Assembly: GCA_050178795.1 (NCBI GenBank) | Contig: JBFXFT010000001.1 | Location: 1 to 64,000, forward strand | From: STF1-184 sp050178795 | GTDB lineage: Bacteria; Bacillota; Clostridia; Christensenellales; UBA1242 | Direction of reading: 5' to 3' | DNA length: 64,000 bases | Shown here: piece by piece, positions 40,470-50,099 of the stretch | Numbering within the stretch: the stretch's first letter is position 1 | Layout of the letters: every line of letters begins with the position of its first letter | Translations under genes and position numbers: made by a program | Notes under the pieces: generated by a model | What the model saw: only the letters and a program-made list of their open reading frames with translations | Told to the model about the DNA's origin: nothing | The model's database searches: none

Positions 40470-42557
40470 TTAAAGTTTTTTTACAAGTTTAAGATCAACT
40501 CTTCCCTTGTCGTCAATTTTAATTACTTCAACTTCAACTTTGTCTTTTAAGTTTACTACGTCTGTAACTTTATCAACGTGCTTGTCAGATAGTTTAGATA
40601 TGTGAACCATACCGTCTTTACCTGGAGCAATGTTAACAAATGCACCAAAATCCATAATTCTAACAACTTCGCCCATATATTTCATACCTGGTTTAGGGTC
40701 TTCAGCGATTGATAGAATAATTGCTTTTGCCATATCGCTCATCGCTTGGTCATGAGTAGCAATTGATACTACGCCGTCGTCAGAAATGTCAATTTTAACG
40801 CCTGTTTTAGCAATAATTTCATTTATTACTTTTCCGCCTGAGCCTATAACGTCTCTAATTTTTTCTGGATTGATGTTAAAACTCGTAATTTTTGGAGCAT
40901 AAGGGCTCAACTCTTTTCTTGGTTCAGGTAGTACTTCTAGCATTTTACCAAGAATGAATAACCTTCCAACCCTTGCTTGTTCTAGGGCTTCGGTCAATAT
41001 TTTTTCGTCAATTCCCTTTATTTTAATATCCATTTGAATGGCTGTTATGCCGTCTTTTGTACCTGCAACTTTAAAGTCCATATCTCCAAGGAAGTCTTCA
41101 AGTCCTTGAATGTCTGTTAAAACAGCAACTTTTTTAGACTTTTTGTCTTGTATTAAGCCCATAGCAATACCTGCAACTGGTGCCTTAATAGGAACGCCTC
41201 CGTCCATAAGTGCTAGCGTGCTACCACAAACAGATGCTTGTGATGTAGAACCATTTGAACTTAAAATTTCAGAAACTGTTCTTATTGCGTAAGGGAATTC
41301 TTCTTCGCTTGGTAAAACTGGAAGTAAAGCGCGCTCTGCAAGTGCTCCGTGACCGATTTCTCTTCTGCCTGGACCCTTACTTGGTTTAGCCTCGCCTACA
41401 CTGTAACCTGGGAAGTTATAGTGGTGCATGTAGCGTTTTTCTTCTTCATCGTCAAGACCTTCTAACATTTGAGCGTCACTTATTGGACCAAGTGTTAAAG
41501 TAGTCATTGCTTGTGTTAAACCTCTTGTAAATACGCCTGTACCGTGTACTCTTGGTAGTATTCCAACTTCACACCAAATAGGTCTAACTTGAGTTAGTAC
41601 TCTACCATCTGGTCTAATGCCAGTAGTCAAAATACGCTCTCTAATTATTTCCTTTTTCATATTGTATAAAATGTTTGTAATATGAAGTTTGTGATTATCA
41701 AAAGCATCTTTGAAGTGTTCCATAATTTCTTTTGTTAAAACTTCTTCATTTGTTTCTCTTTCAATTCTATCAAAGGTATCTAGTGCTTTTTTAAGTTTGT
41801 CAGTAGCATAAGCTCTTACAAGTTTTTCTACATCTTCTGGTATGTGGTAATACTCAATTTCTGTGCTCTTTGCTTTTCCAATTTCTTTAACAATTTTTTC
41901 TTGGAACTTAATTTGCTCTTTTATTGTCTTGTGAGCAAATAAAATAGCGCCTAGCATTTCTTTTTCACTTACCATTTTGCTTCCAGCTTCAACCATTAAA
42001 ATGGCGTCTTTTGTACCAGAAACTGTTACATCAATTAAACTCTTTTCGTTTTCTGCTGGTGTTGGGTTAATTATGTATTTTCCGTCTACATAGCCAACAA
42101 CGACACTGCCTGTTGGTCCTTCAAACGGAATATCTGATATGCTTAGTGCTACTGATGAGCCTAGCATAGCAAGTGGTTCTGGTGCTACTTCTGGATTTAC
42201 AGAAAGCACTGTTGCAACGACTGTAACATCGTTAAAGAACCCTTTTGGAAACAATGGTCTAAGTGGTCTATCAATAAGTCTTGAAGTTAAAATTGCTTTG
42301 TCTGCCGCTCTTCCTTCACGCTTTTTAAAGCCACCAGGTATTTTTCCTATAGAATACATTTTTTCCTCGTAATCTACGTTTAGTGGAAAAAAGTCAATTC
42401 CATCTCTTGGTGTTTTTGACATTGTGGCATTTACCATAACTACTGTGCCTTCGCACTTTACAAAGCAAGCGCCGTTTGTTTGCATTAAATACTTGCCTGT
42501 TTCAACCTCTACTACTCTGCCACCGATTTTGGTTTCAAATGTTTGTCCTAAATTCAT
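40470..42557 (-). CDS. pnp: Polyribonucleotide nucleotidyltransferase
   Basis: About 695 residues. Two RNase PH domains (the second with SNGSTSQASVCGSTLALMD), a helical middle domain, KH (IRDVIGSGGKVINEII) and S1 (GEVVRIMDFGAFVNI) at the C-terminus. Phosphorolytic 3'-5' RNA degradation, likely working with RNase Y. The frame is open to 42629, but the first 24 codons overlap the rpsO terminator; the ATG at 42557 (MNLGQTFETKIGG) follows GAGGAGAG and is the start. rpsO lies upstream in the same operon. Confidence 0.98.
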   Translation of the reverse strand: MNLGQTFETKIGGRVVEVETGKYLMQTNGACFVKCEGTVVMVNATMSKTPRDGIDFFPLNVDYEEKMYSIGKIPGGFKKREGRAADKAILTSRLIDRPLRPLFPKGFFNDVTVVATVLSVNPEVAPEPLAMLGSSVALSISDIPFEGPTGSVVVGYVDGKYIINPTPAENEKSLIDVTVSGTKDAILMVEAGSKMVSEKEMLGAILFAHKTIKEQIKFQEKIVKEIGKAKSTEIEYYHIPEDVEKLVRAYATDKLKKALDTFDRIERETNEEVLTKEIMEHFKDAFDNHKLHITNILYNMKKEIIRERILTTGIRPDGRVLTQVRPIWCEVGILPRVHGTGVFTRGLTQAMTTLTLGPISDAQMLEGLDDEEEKRYMHHYNFPGYSVGEAKPSKGPGRREIGHGALAERALLPVLPSEEEFPYAIRTVSEILSSNGSTSQASVCGSTLALMDGGVPIKAPVAGIAMGLIQDKKSKKVAVLTDIQGLEDFLGDMDFKVAGTKDGITAIQMDIKIKGIDEKILTEALEQARVGRLFILGKMLEVLPEPRKELSPYAPKITSFNINPEKIRDVIGSGGKVINEIIAKTGVKIDISDDGVVSIATHDQAMSDMAKAIILSIAEDPKPGMKYMGEVVRIMDFGAFVNIAPGKDGMVHISKLSDKHVDKVTDVVNLKDKVEVEVIKIDDKGRVDLKLVKKL

Positions 42558-42609
42558 TTTTTCTCTCCTCTCTCCTATTTTCTCCCATTCTTTTATTATT
42601 TCTATAATA

Positions 42610-42640
42610 AAAAGGGCGGAAACTTTCATCTCCCGCCCGA
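42610..42640 (-). terminator. rpsO-pnp intercistronic hairpin
   Basis: GGGCGG pairs with CCGCCC around a 13-nt loop, followed on the minus strand by TTTTTATT. It probably terminates part of the rpsO transcripts and sets the ratio to pnp. Confidence 0.75.
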
Positions 42641-42648
42641 TGATAAGA

Positions 42649-42909
42649 CTAACGAATACCTAATGATTTTTTGATTTCTCTGTATTTTTCAATATCAGTT
42701 TTCTCTAAATATCTTAGTAAACCTTTACGTCTTCCAACCATTTTTAATAGACCACGTCTAGAATGGTTGTCTTTGTCGTTTGCCTTTAAGTGCTCTGTCA
42801 AGTGGTTAATTCTTGCAGTTAATAGTGCAATTTGAACTTCTGGTGAACCAGTGTCGCCCTCTTTACGAGCATAAGACTTAACGATTTCGTCTTTGTTAAT
42901 GTTTTCCAT
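42649..42909 (-). CDS. rpsO: 30S ribosomal protein S15
   Basis: 86 residues, complete S15 (RKEGDTGSPEVQIALLTARI, HLKANDKDNHSRRGLL, RRKGLLRYLEK). It binds 16S rRNA early in assembly. ATG with ACGGAGGATAAATA upstream. Its own promoter gives an 80-nt leader that could hold an S15 autoregulatory fold, though I cannot see one clearly. Confidence 0.98.
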   Translation of the reverse strand: MENINKDEIVKSYARKEGDTGSPEVQIALLTARINHLTEHLKANDKDNHSRRGLLKMVGRRKGLLRYLEKTDIEKYREIKKSLGIR

Positions 42910-42994
42910 TATTTATCCTCCGTTTAACATTTTATGCGCTTAAAACAAAGTAGATGGTTGGAGTAAACCTGTCCCCTTGCAATAAGTCCTCTTT

Positions 42995-43023
42995 ATATTA
43001 GCATACCCAAAAAAATTTGTAAA
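42995..43023 (-). promoter_or_regulatory. rpsO-pnp promoter
   Basis: Minus strand TTTACA, 17-nt spacer, TAATAT. Confidence 0.75.
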
Positions 43024-43041
43024 CCATTTTTTGTTTTTTTA

Positions 43042-44442
43042 CTAGAATAACTTTGCTTTCTTTTTCTTAATTTCGTCTATTCTTTCTATATATTCTTTAA
43101 TGCCTTTTGCGTTTGGTAAAAGTTCATGCCTATTTTCAATTAGGAAGACTCTTTTACTCACTCCACCAGCACCACAAGATATTATGTTAGTATTTTCTTC
43201 AATTGAATCTATGTTGAAAATACAGTTGATTTTGCCGTAACTAAACCCTACATTTTCAAGGTTCTCTACCATATTTTTTTGCCTATATAAATAATATGGT
43301 TTATAGCCACTTTCTTTTAGTCTTTTGTAGCCGTATTCAAGCATATTTTTTACTTTTGAGGGTTTAAAAATGTTTACTTTATCCTTGTTTAATGTGCTTG
43401 AACGCTTTAGCGCCAAGGTATGAAGTGTTATGTTTTCAGGTGCTAGTTCTAAAAGCGTTTCAACGCCACTCTTAAAACTTTTTAGCGTTTCTCCGTCTAA
43501 GCCTAAAATTAGGTCCATATTTATTATAAAGTTATAGTTTAGTGCGAGTTTATAGACATCTAAAAACTCTTTTATTGTGTAGTTTCGGTTTGCTTTTTCT
43601 AAAACTTTTTCGTTAAAACTTTGTGGGTTTATACTTATTCTTGTCACGCCGTATTTTTTAAATACATCTAATTTTTCTTTTGTTATTGTGTCTGGTCTTC
43701 CAGCCTCAACAGTAAACTCTTTAACCCCAAATTGTAACTCTTTTAAAATGCGTTCTAATTGTTCTGCGCTAAACGATGTAGGCGTTCCACCGCCTATATA
43801 TATTGTTTTTACTACGTAACTGCGCTTTCCTATTATTTCTCTAGTGTCTTTAATTTCGTCTATTAGAGCGTCAATGTAGGGCTCTATTAGGCTTTTGCAC
43901 TTGCCTATTTCAGCAGATATGAAACTGCAATAGTTACACCTAGTTACGCAAAAGGGTATATTTATGTAAATATCTATAAGTTTGTCGTTTTGCTCTAACT
44001 TGCCCTGATTCTCAATTATCTCTATTAATAAATCTGCCTTTTCATCGCTGACATAATAATTGTTTTTTAGGTGGTTTTTTAATGAGACCATACTTAGCCC
44101 ATTTTGCACTAAATCTCTCGCCATTTTAACTGGTCTTATGCCTATTAATGCTCCCCAAGGCATATCTACTTTTAAATGGTCTTTTAGTGCTTCATATAGC
44201 GCAATTTGAATGGTTTTTCTAAAATTTATACTATTTTCTGCCGTATTACTGGTCTTTTTGTAGTCAAATGCACCCTCAGGGGTGGTTATTTCAAAACTAT
44301 TTTGCATAGTACTATCGTTTAGTTTTTCATAGGTGTGATTTATAGATACATCCTCATAACTTTCCGAGTTTATTGGGTAAAAAAGCCTTGCTAATTCTAG
44401 CAAGTCTTTTTCATATTCAGGTGTATTTGAAACTATTTTCAT
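43042..44442 (-). CDS. hemZ: Oxygen-independent coproporphyrinogen dehydrogenase HemZ-like
   Basis: 466 residues, radical-SAM protein. The cluster motif CVTRCNYCSFIS (Cys-x3-Cys-x2-Cys) follows YINIPF, then the GGGTPTSF motif. The roughly 150-residue N-terminal extension and the C-terminal YLYRQKNMVENLENVGFS place it with HemZ rather than HemW. No other heme gene is present in the window, so the in vivo substrate is uncertain. Eight nt downstream of rel, with AAGAGG before the ATG. Confidence 0.88.
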   Translation of the reverse strand: MKIVSNTPEYEKDLLELARLFYPINSESYEDVSINHTYEKLNDSTMQNSFEITTPEGAFDYKKTSNTAENSINFRKTIQIALYEALKDHLKVDMPWGALIGIRPVKMARDLVQNGLSMVSLKNHLKNNYYVSDEKADLLIEIIENQGKLEQNDKLIDIYINIPFCVTRCNYCSFISAEIGKCKSLIEPYIDALIDEIKDTREIIGKRSYVVKTIYIGGGTPTSFSAEQLERILKELQFGVKEFTVEAGRPDTITKEKLDVFKKYGVTRISINPQSFNEKVLEKANRNYTIKEFLDVYKLALNYNFIINMDLILGLDGETLKSFKSGVETLLELAPENITLHTLALKRSSTLNKDKVNIFKPSKVKNMLEYGYKRLKESGYKPYYLYRQKNMVENLENVGFSYGKINCIFNIDSIEENTNIISCGAGGVSKRVFLIENRHELLPNAKGIKEYIERIDEIKKKKAKLF

Positions 44443-44450
44443 TTTACCTC

Positions 44451-46598
44451 TTAATTGTCATTTGCCCTATAAACTTCATATACGTTACTTAGCGAATTAA
44501 GTTTAGTCATAAGCGACGATAATTGGTCTTTTTGGGTTATTGTTACTAACACATTTATTAGTATTTTATCGTCTCCTATTTGGTTTGCAGATATTGAAAC
44601 TATATTTATTTTAAGTTCTGCAATTTTATTGGTTATATTTGCTAAAATACCAATAATGTTTTTAGCAACAATGTTAAATTCCGCAATGTAAACAGTATCT
44701 TGAACATTGCCCCATTCTGCCTCAACTAGACGCTCACTCTCGGTGTGATGTAGCGTTTTACAGTTTTTTCTGTGGATTGTGGCGCCCTTACCCCTTGATA
44801 TGTAGGCAATAATTTCGTCCCCTGGAATTGGAGTACAACATTTTGCAAATTTTGTTAGTACATTATCTAAGCCCTTTATGATTATTGCGTCATTTTTGAC
44901 TTGTTTTGCCTTTTCAAGCACGCTTTGAGGTCTAATTACAACTTCTTGTAGTTTTTGAGCGGCGTTATGTTCCTCATAACTTCTTTGCAACTTGTTTAGT
45001 ACTTGTGCAGAAGTTACACCGCCATAGCCAAGCGATGCATACATATCGTCTAGGTTTGCTAATGAATATCTTTCAAATAGTTCATTTAGGTATTTTTCTT
45101 CTAGTAACTTATGTAGTGGAAGTTTTTTAATTTTTGCTTGTTGTTCTAAAATGAGTTTGCCCTTTTTAATGTTTTCTTCTTTTCTTTCCTTTTTAAAGAA
45201 GGCGCCTATTTTATTTTTAGCAGAGGAACTCTTAACAAATTTTAGCCAGTCGCGAGAAGGACCTTTAGCAGATGATGATGTTATAATTTCAACCGTTTCG
45301 CCGTTATTTAAGGTTGTATTAAGTGGCATCATTTTGCCGTTTATTTTAGCGCCGACACACTTGTTGCCTATGTCGCTATGAATGTTATACGCAAAATCAA
45401 TAGGTGTAGAGCCAAGAGGTAAAGATATTATGTTGCCCTTTGGCGTTTGCACAAAAATTTCTTCCGAATAGACATCACTTTTTAGTGTTTCTAGTAGTTC
45501 ATCGGCAGACAAAGACTCTTTATTTTCTATTATTTGTCTTATCCAAGTAAGTTTTTGATCTAGGTTTGTTCCCTTTGCTCTTTTTTCTTTATATAGCCAG
45601 TGCGCAGCAATACCATATTCGGCGTTGTTATGCATTTCTTCTGTTCTTATTTGCACTTCTAATGGTTCTTTATTGTCTATGTAAACAACTGTGTGCAAAG
45701 ATTGGTAGCCATTTTCCTTTGGTTTTGCAATATAGTCTTTAAACTTGTTTTCCATAGGGGTATACATGGTGTGAACCGCACCCAAAACGGCGTAACAAGC
45801 ATTTACGTCTTTTACTATTATTCTTATTGCGGAAAGGTCATACATTTGGTCTAGGCTGTCTACCCTATCTTGCAGTTTTTTATATACGCTTGATATGTGT
45901 TTAACCCTGCCTTTAACCTCGCCGTCAATTTTTAGCGTTATCAAAAGCCTCTTTATTTTTTTTATGACCTTTGCAATTTCAAGTTTTCTCGTCTTTTCGT
46001 GAATAAAAAGGTCTTTTGCAAGGTCGCTATATTCTTTTGGTTGCAAATACTTAAAATTTTCATCTTGTAGTTCGCTCTTAATGAACGATAGACCAAGCCT
46101 AGCGGCTAATGGAGCATAAATTTCTTTAATTTGTTTGTGCAAGTAGTCTTTATGTTCGGTAGTAAAACTAGCGCTGTTTCTTGCTGTATCCAATATGTCG
46201 GCAAGTTTAATAATAAGCACCCTAATGTCCTTACTCATAGCAACAAACATAGCCCTTAAATTGTCTACGTCTGCTTGATTGTTTTTATAAATTGTATTTT
46301 CAATTTTAATTACGGCATCTACAAGTGTGTAAACCGCCTTATTTAACTCTAAGTCGTCTTTTTTAATTAGGTTATTTCGCATTAAATCCAAAACTAAACT
46401 TGCTAAAAGTGCGTCAAAGTCAATTTGTACTTCAAACAAAATTTGCGCTATTCTTTTACCTTTATTTAAAGCGGTTGCAAAAGCCTTTTTGCTTTCAGTT
46501 TTTTCCTTCAAGAGGTTTAAGGCTTCAATTATTTTATTAAACTTTTGAACCTCTTCTGCTTTATAGTTTTGTTCTACTCGCTCTATTAATGTTTCCAC
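44451..46598 (-). CDS. relA: RelA/SpoT-family (p)ppGpp synthetase, hydrolase domain degenerate
   Basis: 715 residues. N-terminal HD domain remnant (about 20-180), synthetase domain (GRVKHISSVYKKL G-loop, DLSAIRIIV, KPKENGYQSLHTVVY, LEVQIRTEEMHNNAEYG), TGS (EIFVQTPKGNIISLPLGS), a Cys-containing segment (FAKCCTPIPGDEI) and a C-terminal ACT domain. The hydrolase His, His-Asp and Glu-Asp positions read Lys, Leu-Asp and Arg-Asn, so hydrolysis is probably lost while synthesis looks intact. It follows recJ by 18 nt and precedes hemZ. ATG with AAGGAGGTTTATG-type site. Confidence 0.93.
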   Translation of the reverse strand: METLIERVEQNYKAEEVQKFNKIIEALNLLKEKTESKKAFATALNKGKRIAQILFEVQIDFDALLASLVLDLMRNNLIKKDDLELNKAVYTLVDAVIKIENTIYKNNQADVDNLRAMFVAMSKDIRVLIIKLADILDTARNSASFTTEHKDYLHKQIKEIYAPLAARLGLSFIKSELQDENFKYLQPKEYSDLAKDLFIHEKTRKLEIAKVIKKIKRLLITLKIDGEVKGRVKHISSVYKKLQDRVDSLDQMYDLSAIRIIVKDVNACYAVLGAVHTMYTPMENKFKDYIAKPKENGYQSLHTVVYIDNKEPLEVQIRTEEMHNNAEYGIAAHWLYKEKRAKGTNLDQKLTWIRQIIENKESLSADELLETLKSDVYSEEIFVQTPKGNIISLPLGSTPIDFAYNIHSDIGNKCVGAKINGKMMPLNTTLNNGETVEIITSSSAKGPSRDWLKFVKSSSAKNKIGAFFKKERKEENIKKGKLILEQQAKIKKLPLHKLLEEKYLNELFERYSLANLDDMYASLGYGGVTSAQVLNKLQRSYEEHNAAQKLQEVVIRPQSVLEKAKQVKNDAIIIKGLDNVLTKFAKCCTPIPGDEIIAYISRGKGATIHRKNCKTLHHTESERLVEAEWGNVQDTVYIAEFNIVAKNIIGILANITNKIAELKINIVSISANQIGDDKILINVLVTITQKDQLSSLMTKLNSLSNVYEVYRANDN

Positions 46599-46616
46599 AT
46601 AAACCTCCTTTTAAGT

Positions 46617-49001
46617 CTATAATTCTTTAAGTTTATTGTAAAACTCCGAATTTTCAAGGCTTGATTTTATGTTTTTGTTTAGTTTTAGAGAATAATTATA
46701 TAAACTGTTCTCCTCTTCTATTATTGTAAGTTCTTTAAATACCGTTAGGCAAGCCAAAAATTGTGTAAAATTAAAGTTTTTTATTTGTCTATTGGTATCT
46801 TTTAAATAGTCATAATATTCATATATGTTGTTAAATTTTACTTTTTGTCTAGTTGCGCTTTTAAAGGCGTTGAAGTATAACCCAAAAATTTCGCGCTTTT
46901 TACTTACTTTTATTGTATTTTTTTCATATTTTGTGTTTGGCACATATATATTTGCATTTGTATTTAAACTCAAATTTTGTAAATATGCCTCATTTAAAAC
47001 TGCATCTGCAAATATAATGTTATTGTAATTATTTAAGTTCTTAAAATTGCTAAGCCCTAATACGTAGGCATTAAGTCCAAGTTTACTGTCTATTTCAAAC
47101 AAATATTCCTCAAAATTTAGAGCTTTTAATTCGGTCTCGTAGTTTTTAAAGGTTGCTATATTGGAAAATACAACCAAAGTGCCAAGTTTTGAGGTTACCA
47201 CATTTGATTTTAACATTTCGGTTAAGTTTTTGCTGTCGTAAGTGTCAATTTTTGCGTTATTTTCGGTAGTATTATAGTTTAATTGCATTAAATAGTAGCC
47301 TAAAACTAACTCTTTAGTTGACATAAGGTTTACATCTTTAAATAGTAGCGCCTTTACAATTCCCTTTACGCTATCCTTACCCATAAAGTTGTTTAATTGC
47401 AGTTGCACTAGTGCATTTTTGTTCTTGTAGTAACTAAAATTAGGCAAATATTGGCTAGCGTTAAAGTCAAGCATACTAAATTTGTTGTTAAAATTTATCG
47501 TTAAGTGCTCTGGAAAGTTTTTCATAGGTGCTACGCTTGCATTTTTGAAACTCAAATTAAAAATAGGTAGTGGATTTTTATGACCAAAAGGTTCTAATAA
47601 ATTTATTTCGTTTATCAGTTTTACGCCTATTGCCTCTGGCGTTAAGTCAAGGTCATAACTCTTTTTAGGGTAAAAGAATTCTTCATTAAAATGGCTTTCC
47701 ATACAGCCTATAAGTTCGGTCTTAAAACTTTCAAAGTGTTTTTTATCAACTGTAAGACCTGCCGCCATAATATGTCCGCCAAACGCCTCTATTGGCGTTT
47801 TAACGCAAGATATTGCCTTGTGAATATCAATGCCGTCTATGCTTCTAGCAGAGCCTTTAAATTTGTCCTCAACTTGTGAGAATAGTATGGTTGGCCTATT
47901 AAACTCATCTGCTATTCTAGCGGCAGTTATGCCAAGTAGACCTGCGTCCCATTCTTTACTATCAAGTATTATTATTTTTTCTTTTGTAATATTCACTTTG
48001 TTTAATAAAAGTAGGCAGTCATCGTAGACTTTTTGGCAAAGGTCTTGCCTTTCTAAGTTAAAGTCTTTTAGGTTTTGAATTGTGCCTAAAAGTTTTTTCT
48101 TGTCCTCTTCAATAAACAGTTTTAAGCCCTCTGTTGCGTCCCCCATTCTGCCAGCGGCGTTAATTTTTGGTGCAACTTTAAAGGCAATGTCTGTGCTTGT
48201 GGGCTCTTTAATATTTAACTCCTTAAATAGTAGTTTTAAGCCCTCGTGATTTTTGTTATTTAACTTTTTTAAGCCGAGTTGAATTATTAGCCTATTTTCG
48301 TCTAAAAGTGGCACAATGTCCGCTATTGTCGCTATTGTGGCTATGTCTAGGTACTTTTCAAGGGTCTTTATTCCGCCAAGCGCTTGCACTAGTTTTAAGG
48401 CGACGCCAGCGCCACATAACTCATTAAATGGATAGTCTTGTCCCTTTATTTTAGGGTTAATTATTAGGCAGTTTGGTGTAACTTCTGGCACTTCGTGGTG
48501 GTCTGTTATTATTATGTCTATGCCTAAACTTTTTGCGTGCTCTACCTCTTCAACCGCCGTTATGCCACAGTCCACTGTAATTATTAAATTTGGGTTAAAC
48601 TGTTCTTTTATTTTGTTTAAAGACTCTTTAGTTACGCCGTAACCGTCCACATATCTGTTAGGTAAAAAGTAGTTTACTTTTACGCCTCTTTCCTTTAAAT
48701 ATAGGTATAAAATGCTTGTTGCACTCATGCCGTCTACATCGTAGTCGCCATATATTAAAATGCTTAAATTGTCTGTTATTGCGCTGTTTATTTTATCTAC
48801 AACTTCGCGCATATTTTTAAATAGGTATGGGTCATAAAAATTGTTGATATCTGGGTTCAAAAATTTGGTTATTTTGTCCGCACTATCCACTCCGCGAGAA
48901 AGCATAAGCCTAATTACTTGTGGGCTTATTTTAAACTGTTCCGATAATTTGGTTACCTTTTTATCGTCCTCTTTTTTATATTCCTTTCTCTCTAATTTCA
49001 T
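46617..49001 (-). CDS. recJ: Single-stranded-DNA exonuclease RecJ
   Basis: 794 residues. DHH domain motifs: YGDYDVDGMSATSIL, TVDCGITA, ITDHHEVPE; DHHA1 part KINAAGRMGDA and GGHIMAAGL. A long divergent C-terminal region (about 560-794) is Asn/Lys-rich, as in Firmicute RecJ. 5'-3' exonuclease in recombination and base excision repair. It sits after the secF terminator with only AGGTATAAT before its ATG, so it probably relies on read-through from secDF. Confidence 0.95.
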   Translation of the reverse strand: MKLERKEYKKEDDKKVTKLSEQFKISPQVIRLMLSRGVDSADKITKFLNPDINNFYDPYLFKNMREVVDKINSAITDNLSILIYGDYDVDGMSATSILYLYLKERGVKVNYFLPNRYVDGYGVTKESLNKIKEQFNPNLIITVDCGITAVEEVEHAKSLGIDIIITDHHEVPEVTPNCLIINPKIKGQDYPFNELCGAGVALKLVQALGGIKTLEKYLDIATIATIADIVPLLDENRLIIQLGLKKLNNKNHEGLKLLFKELNIKEPTSTDIAFKVAPKINAAGRMGDATEGLKLFIEEDKKKLLGTIQNLKDFNLERQDLCQKVYDDCLLLLNKVNITKEKIIILDSKEWDAGLLGITAARIADEFNRPTILFSQVEDKFKGSARSIDGIDIHKAISCVKTPIEAFGGHIMAAGLTVDKKHFESFKTELIGCMESHFNEEFFYPKKSYDLDLTPEAIGVKLINEINLLEPFGHKNPLPIFNLSFKNASVAPMKNFPEHLTINFNNKFSMLDFNASQYLPNFSYYKNKNALVQLQLNNFMGKDSVKGIVKALLFKDVNLMSTKELVLGYYLMQLNYNTTENNAKIDTYDSKNLTEMLKSNVVTSKLGTLVVFSNIATFKNYETELKALNFEEYLFEIDSKLGLNAYVLGLSNFKNLNNYNNIIFADAVLNEAYLQNLSLNTNANIYVPNTKYEKNTIKVSKKREIFGLYFNAFKSATRQKVKFNNIYEYYDYLKDTNRQIKNFNFTQFLACLTVFKELTIIEEENSLYNYSLKLNKNIKSSLENSEFYNKLKEL

Positions 49002-49022
49002 ATTATACCTATTATTAAAACA

Positions 49023-49052
49023 TATAAGCCCCCGAAATAGCGGAAGCTTATA
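49023..49052 (-). terminator. Hairpin between secF and recJ
   Basis: ATAAGC/GCTTAT with inner CCG/CGG around CTATTT. The T tract is weak (ATGTTTTAATAAT), so it is likely only partial. Confidence 0.5.
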
Positions 49053-49058
49053 TATAAA

Positions 49059-50099
49059 TTAAACTGTTATTTTATTATCCTCTTTTGAGGTAGTTTCCTT
49101 TACTTTTATTGTTGCTAGTGTCTTTGCGTTTCTGTTTCTTGGTCTTGTGTGGTCGTTGACTAGCGCCCAAATTGGAGTTGCGATAAATATTGATGAATAA
49201 GTACCAGCAATCAAACCAAATATGATAGGAATTGCAAATTCTCTAATGCTTGAAACACTTATAACTGCTAGCACTGTAATTGTAAATAAGGTTGTCAAAG
49301 AGGTGTTAACGCTTCTTACAAAGGTTTCACGTATTGACTTATTGACAATAAATGCGTTATTTTCGTGCTCGTACACGTCGTTGCGCCTATTTTCACGAAC
49401 CCTATCAAATACGACTATTGTATCGTTGATTGAGTAACCAATTATGGTGATAAGTGCTGCAATGAAGGCACTATTAATTTCTATTTGGAAAATTAAAACC
49501 AAACTGCTCATTACAAGTACGTCGTGTATTAAGGCTAGTATTGCCGCTAAACCACTAAGTAGTTCAAATCTAAACGCTATGTAAATTAAAATTAATATAG
49601 TAGCAATTAAAACTGCTAAGAAAGCATTAAGAAGTAAACTTGCCGTTGCAGAAGGTCCAATTCTTTGGCTTTGTTCTATTTGGAAACTTGGGTTAACATC
49701 TCCTGGGTTTAAGGTATCTTCAATTTGTGCCGTAACTGTATCAATTAGGTCACTCATTTGGCTTTCAGAATATCCGCTAATATCTTGGAACCTTACTAGA
49801 ATTGAAGCGCTGTCGCCCTCACCCTCTAATTGTTTAAGGCTTAAAGTTAAGCCGTTGTCTTCAAGTATTGTAGCAATTTCATTTGTATAGGTTGTATAGG
49901 TGTCACCTTGCTCTAAGGCTGCGCCAACTTTAATTTGTAAAACTGTACCACCAGTAAAGTCCATACCTAAATTAAAGCCAAATAGCACAAACACTATTAT
50001 ACCTATTAAAATTATTGTTGCTGAACCTATGAAAAACTTATAACTATTTTTAACTACATCATATTTTTTTAGGGAGTTCATTTTTTGTTTAAAGCTCAT
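49059..50099 (-). CDS. secF: Protein translocase subunit SecF
   Basis: 346 residues, six transmembrane helices with one large exported domain. Family motif FGFNLGMDFTGGT near the N-terminus, then IGYSINDTIVVFDRVREN in helix 4. With SecD it uses the proton gradient to pull secreted proteins through SecYEG. It overlaps the secD stop by 11 nt, so the two are translationally coupled. Confidence 0.97.
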   Translation of the reverse strand: MSFKQKMNSLKKYDVVKNSYKFFIGSATIILIGIIVFVLFGFNLGMDFTGGTVLQIKVGAALEQGDTYTTYTNEIATILEDNGLTLSLKQLEGEGDSASILVRFQDISGYSESQMSDLIDTVTAQIEDTLNPGDVNPSFQIEQSQRIGPSATASLLLNAFLAVLIATILILIYIAFRFELLSGLAAILALIHDVLVMSSLVLIFQIEINSAFIAALITIIGYSINDTIVVFDRVRENRRNDVYEHENNAFIVNKSIRETFVRSVNTSLTTLFTITVLAVISVSSIREFAIPIIFGLIAGTYSSIFIATPIWALVNDHTRPRNRNAKTLATIKVKETTSKEDNKITV

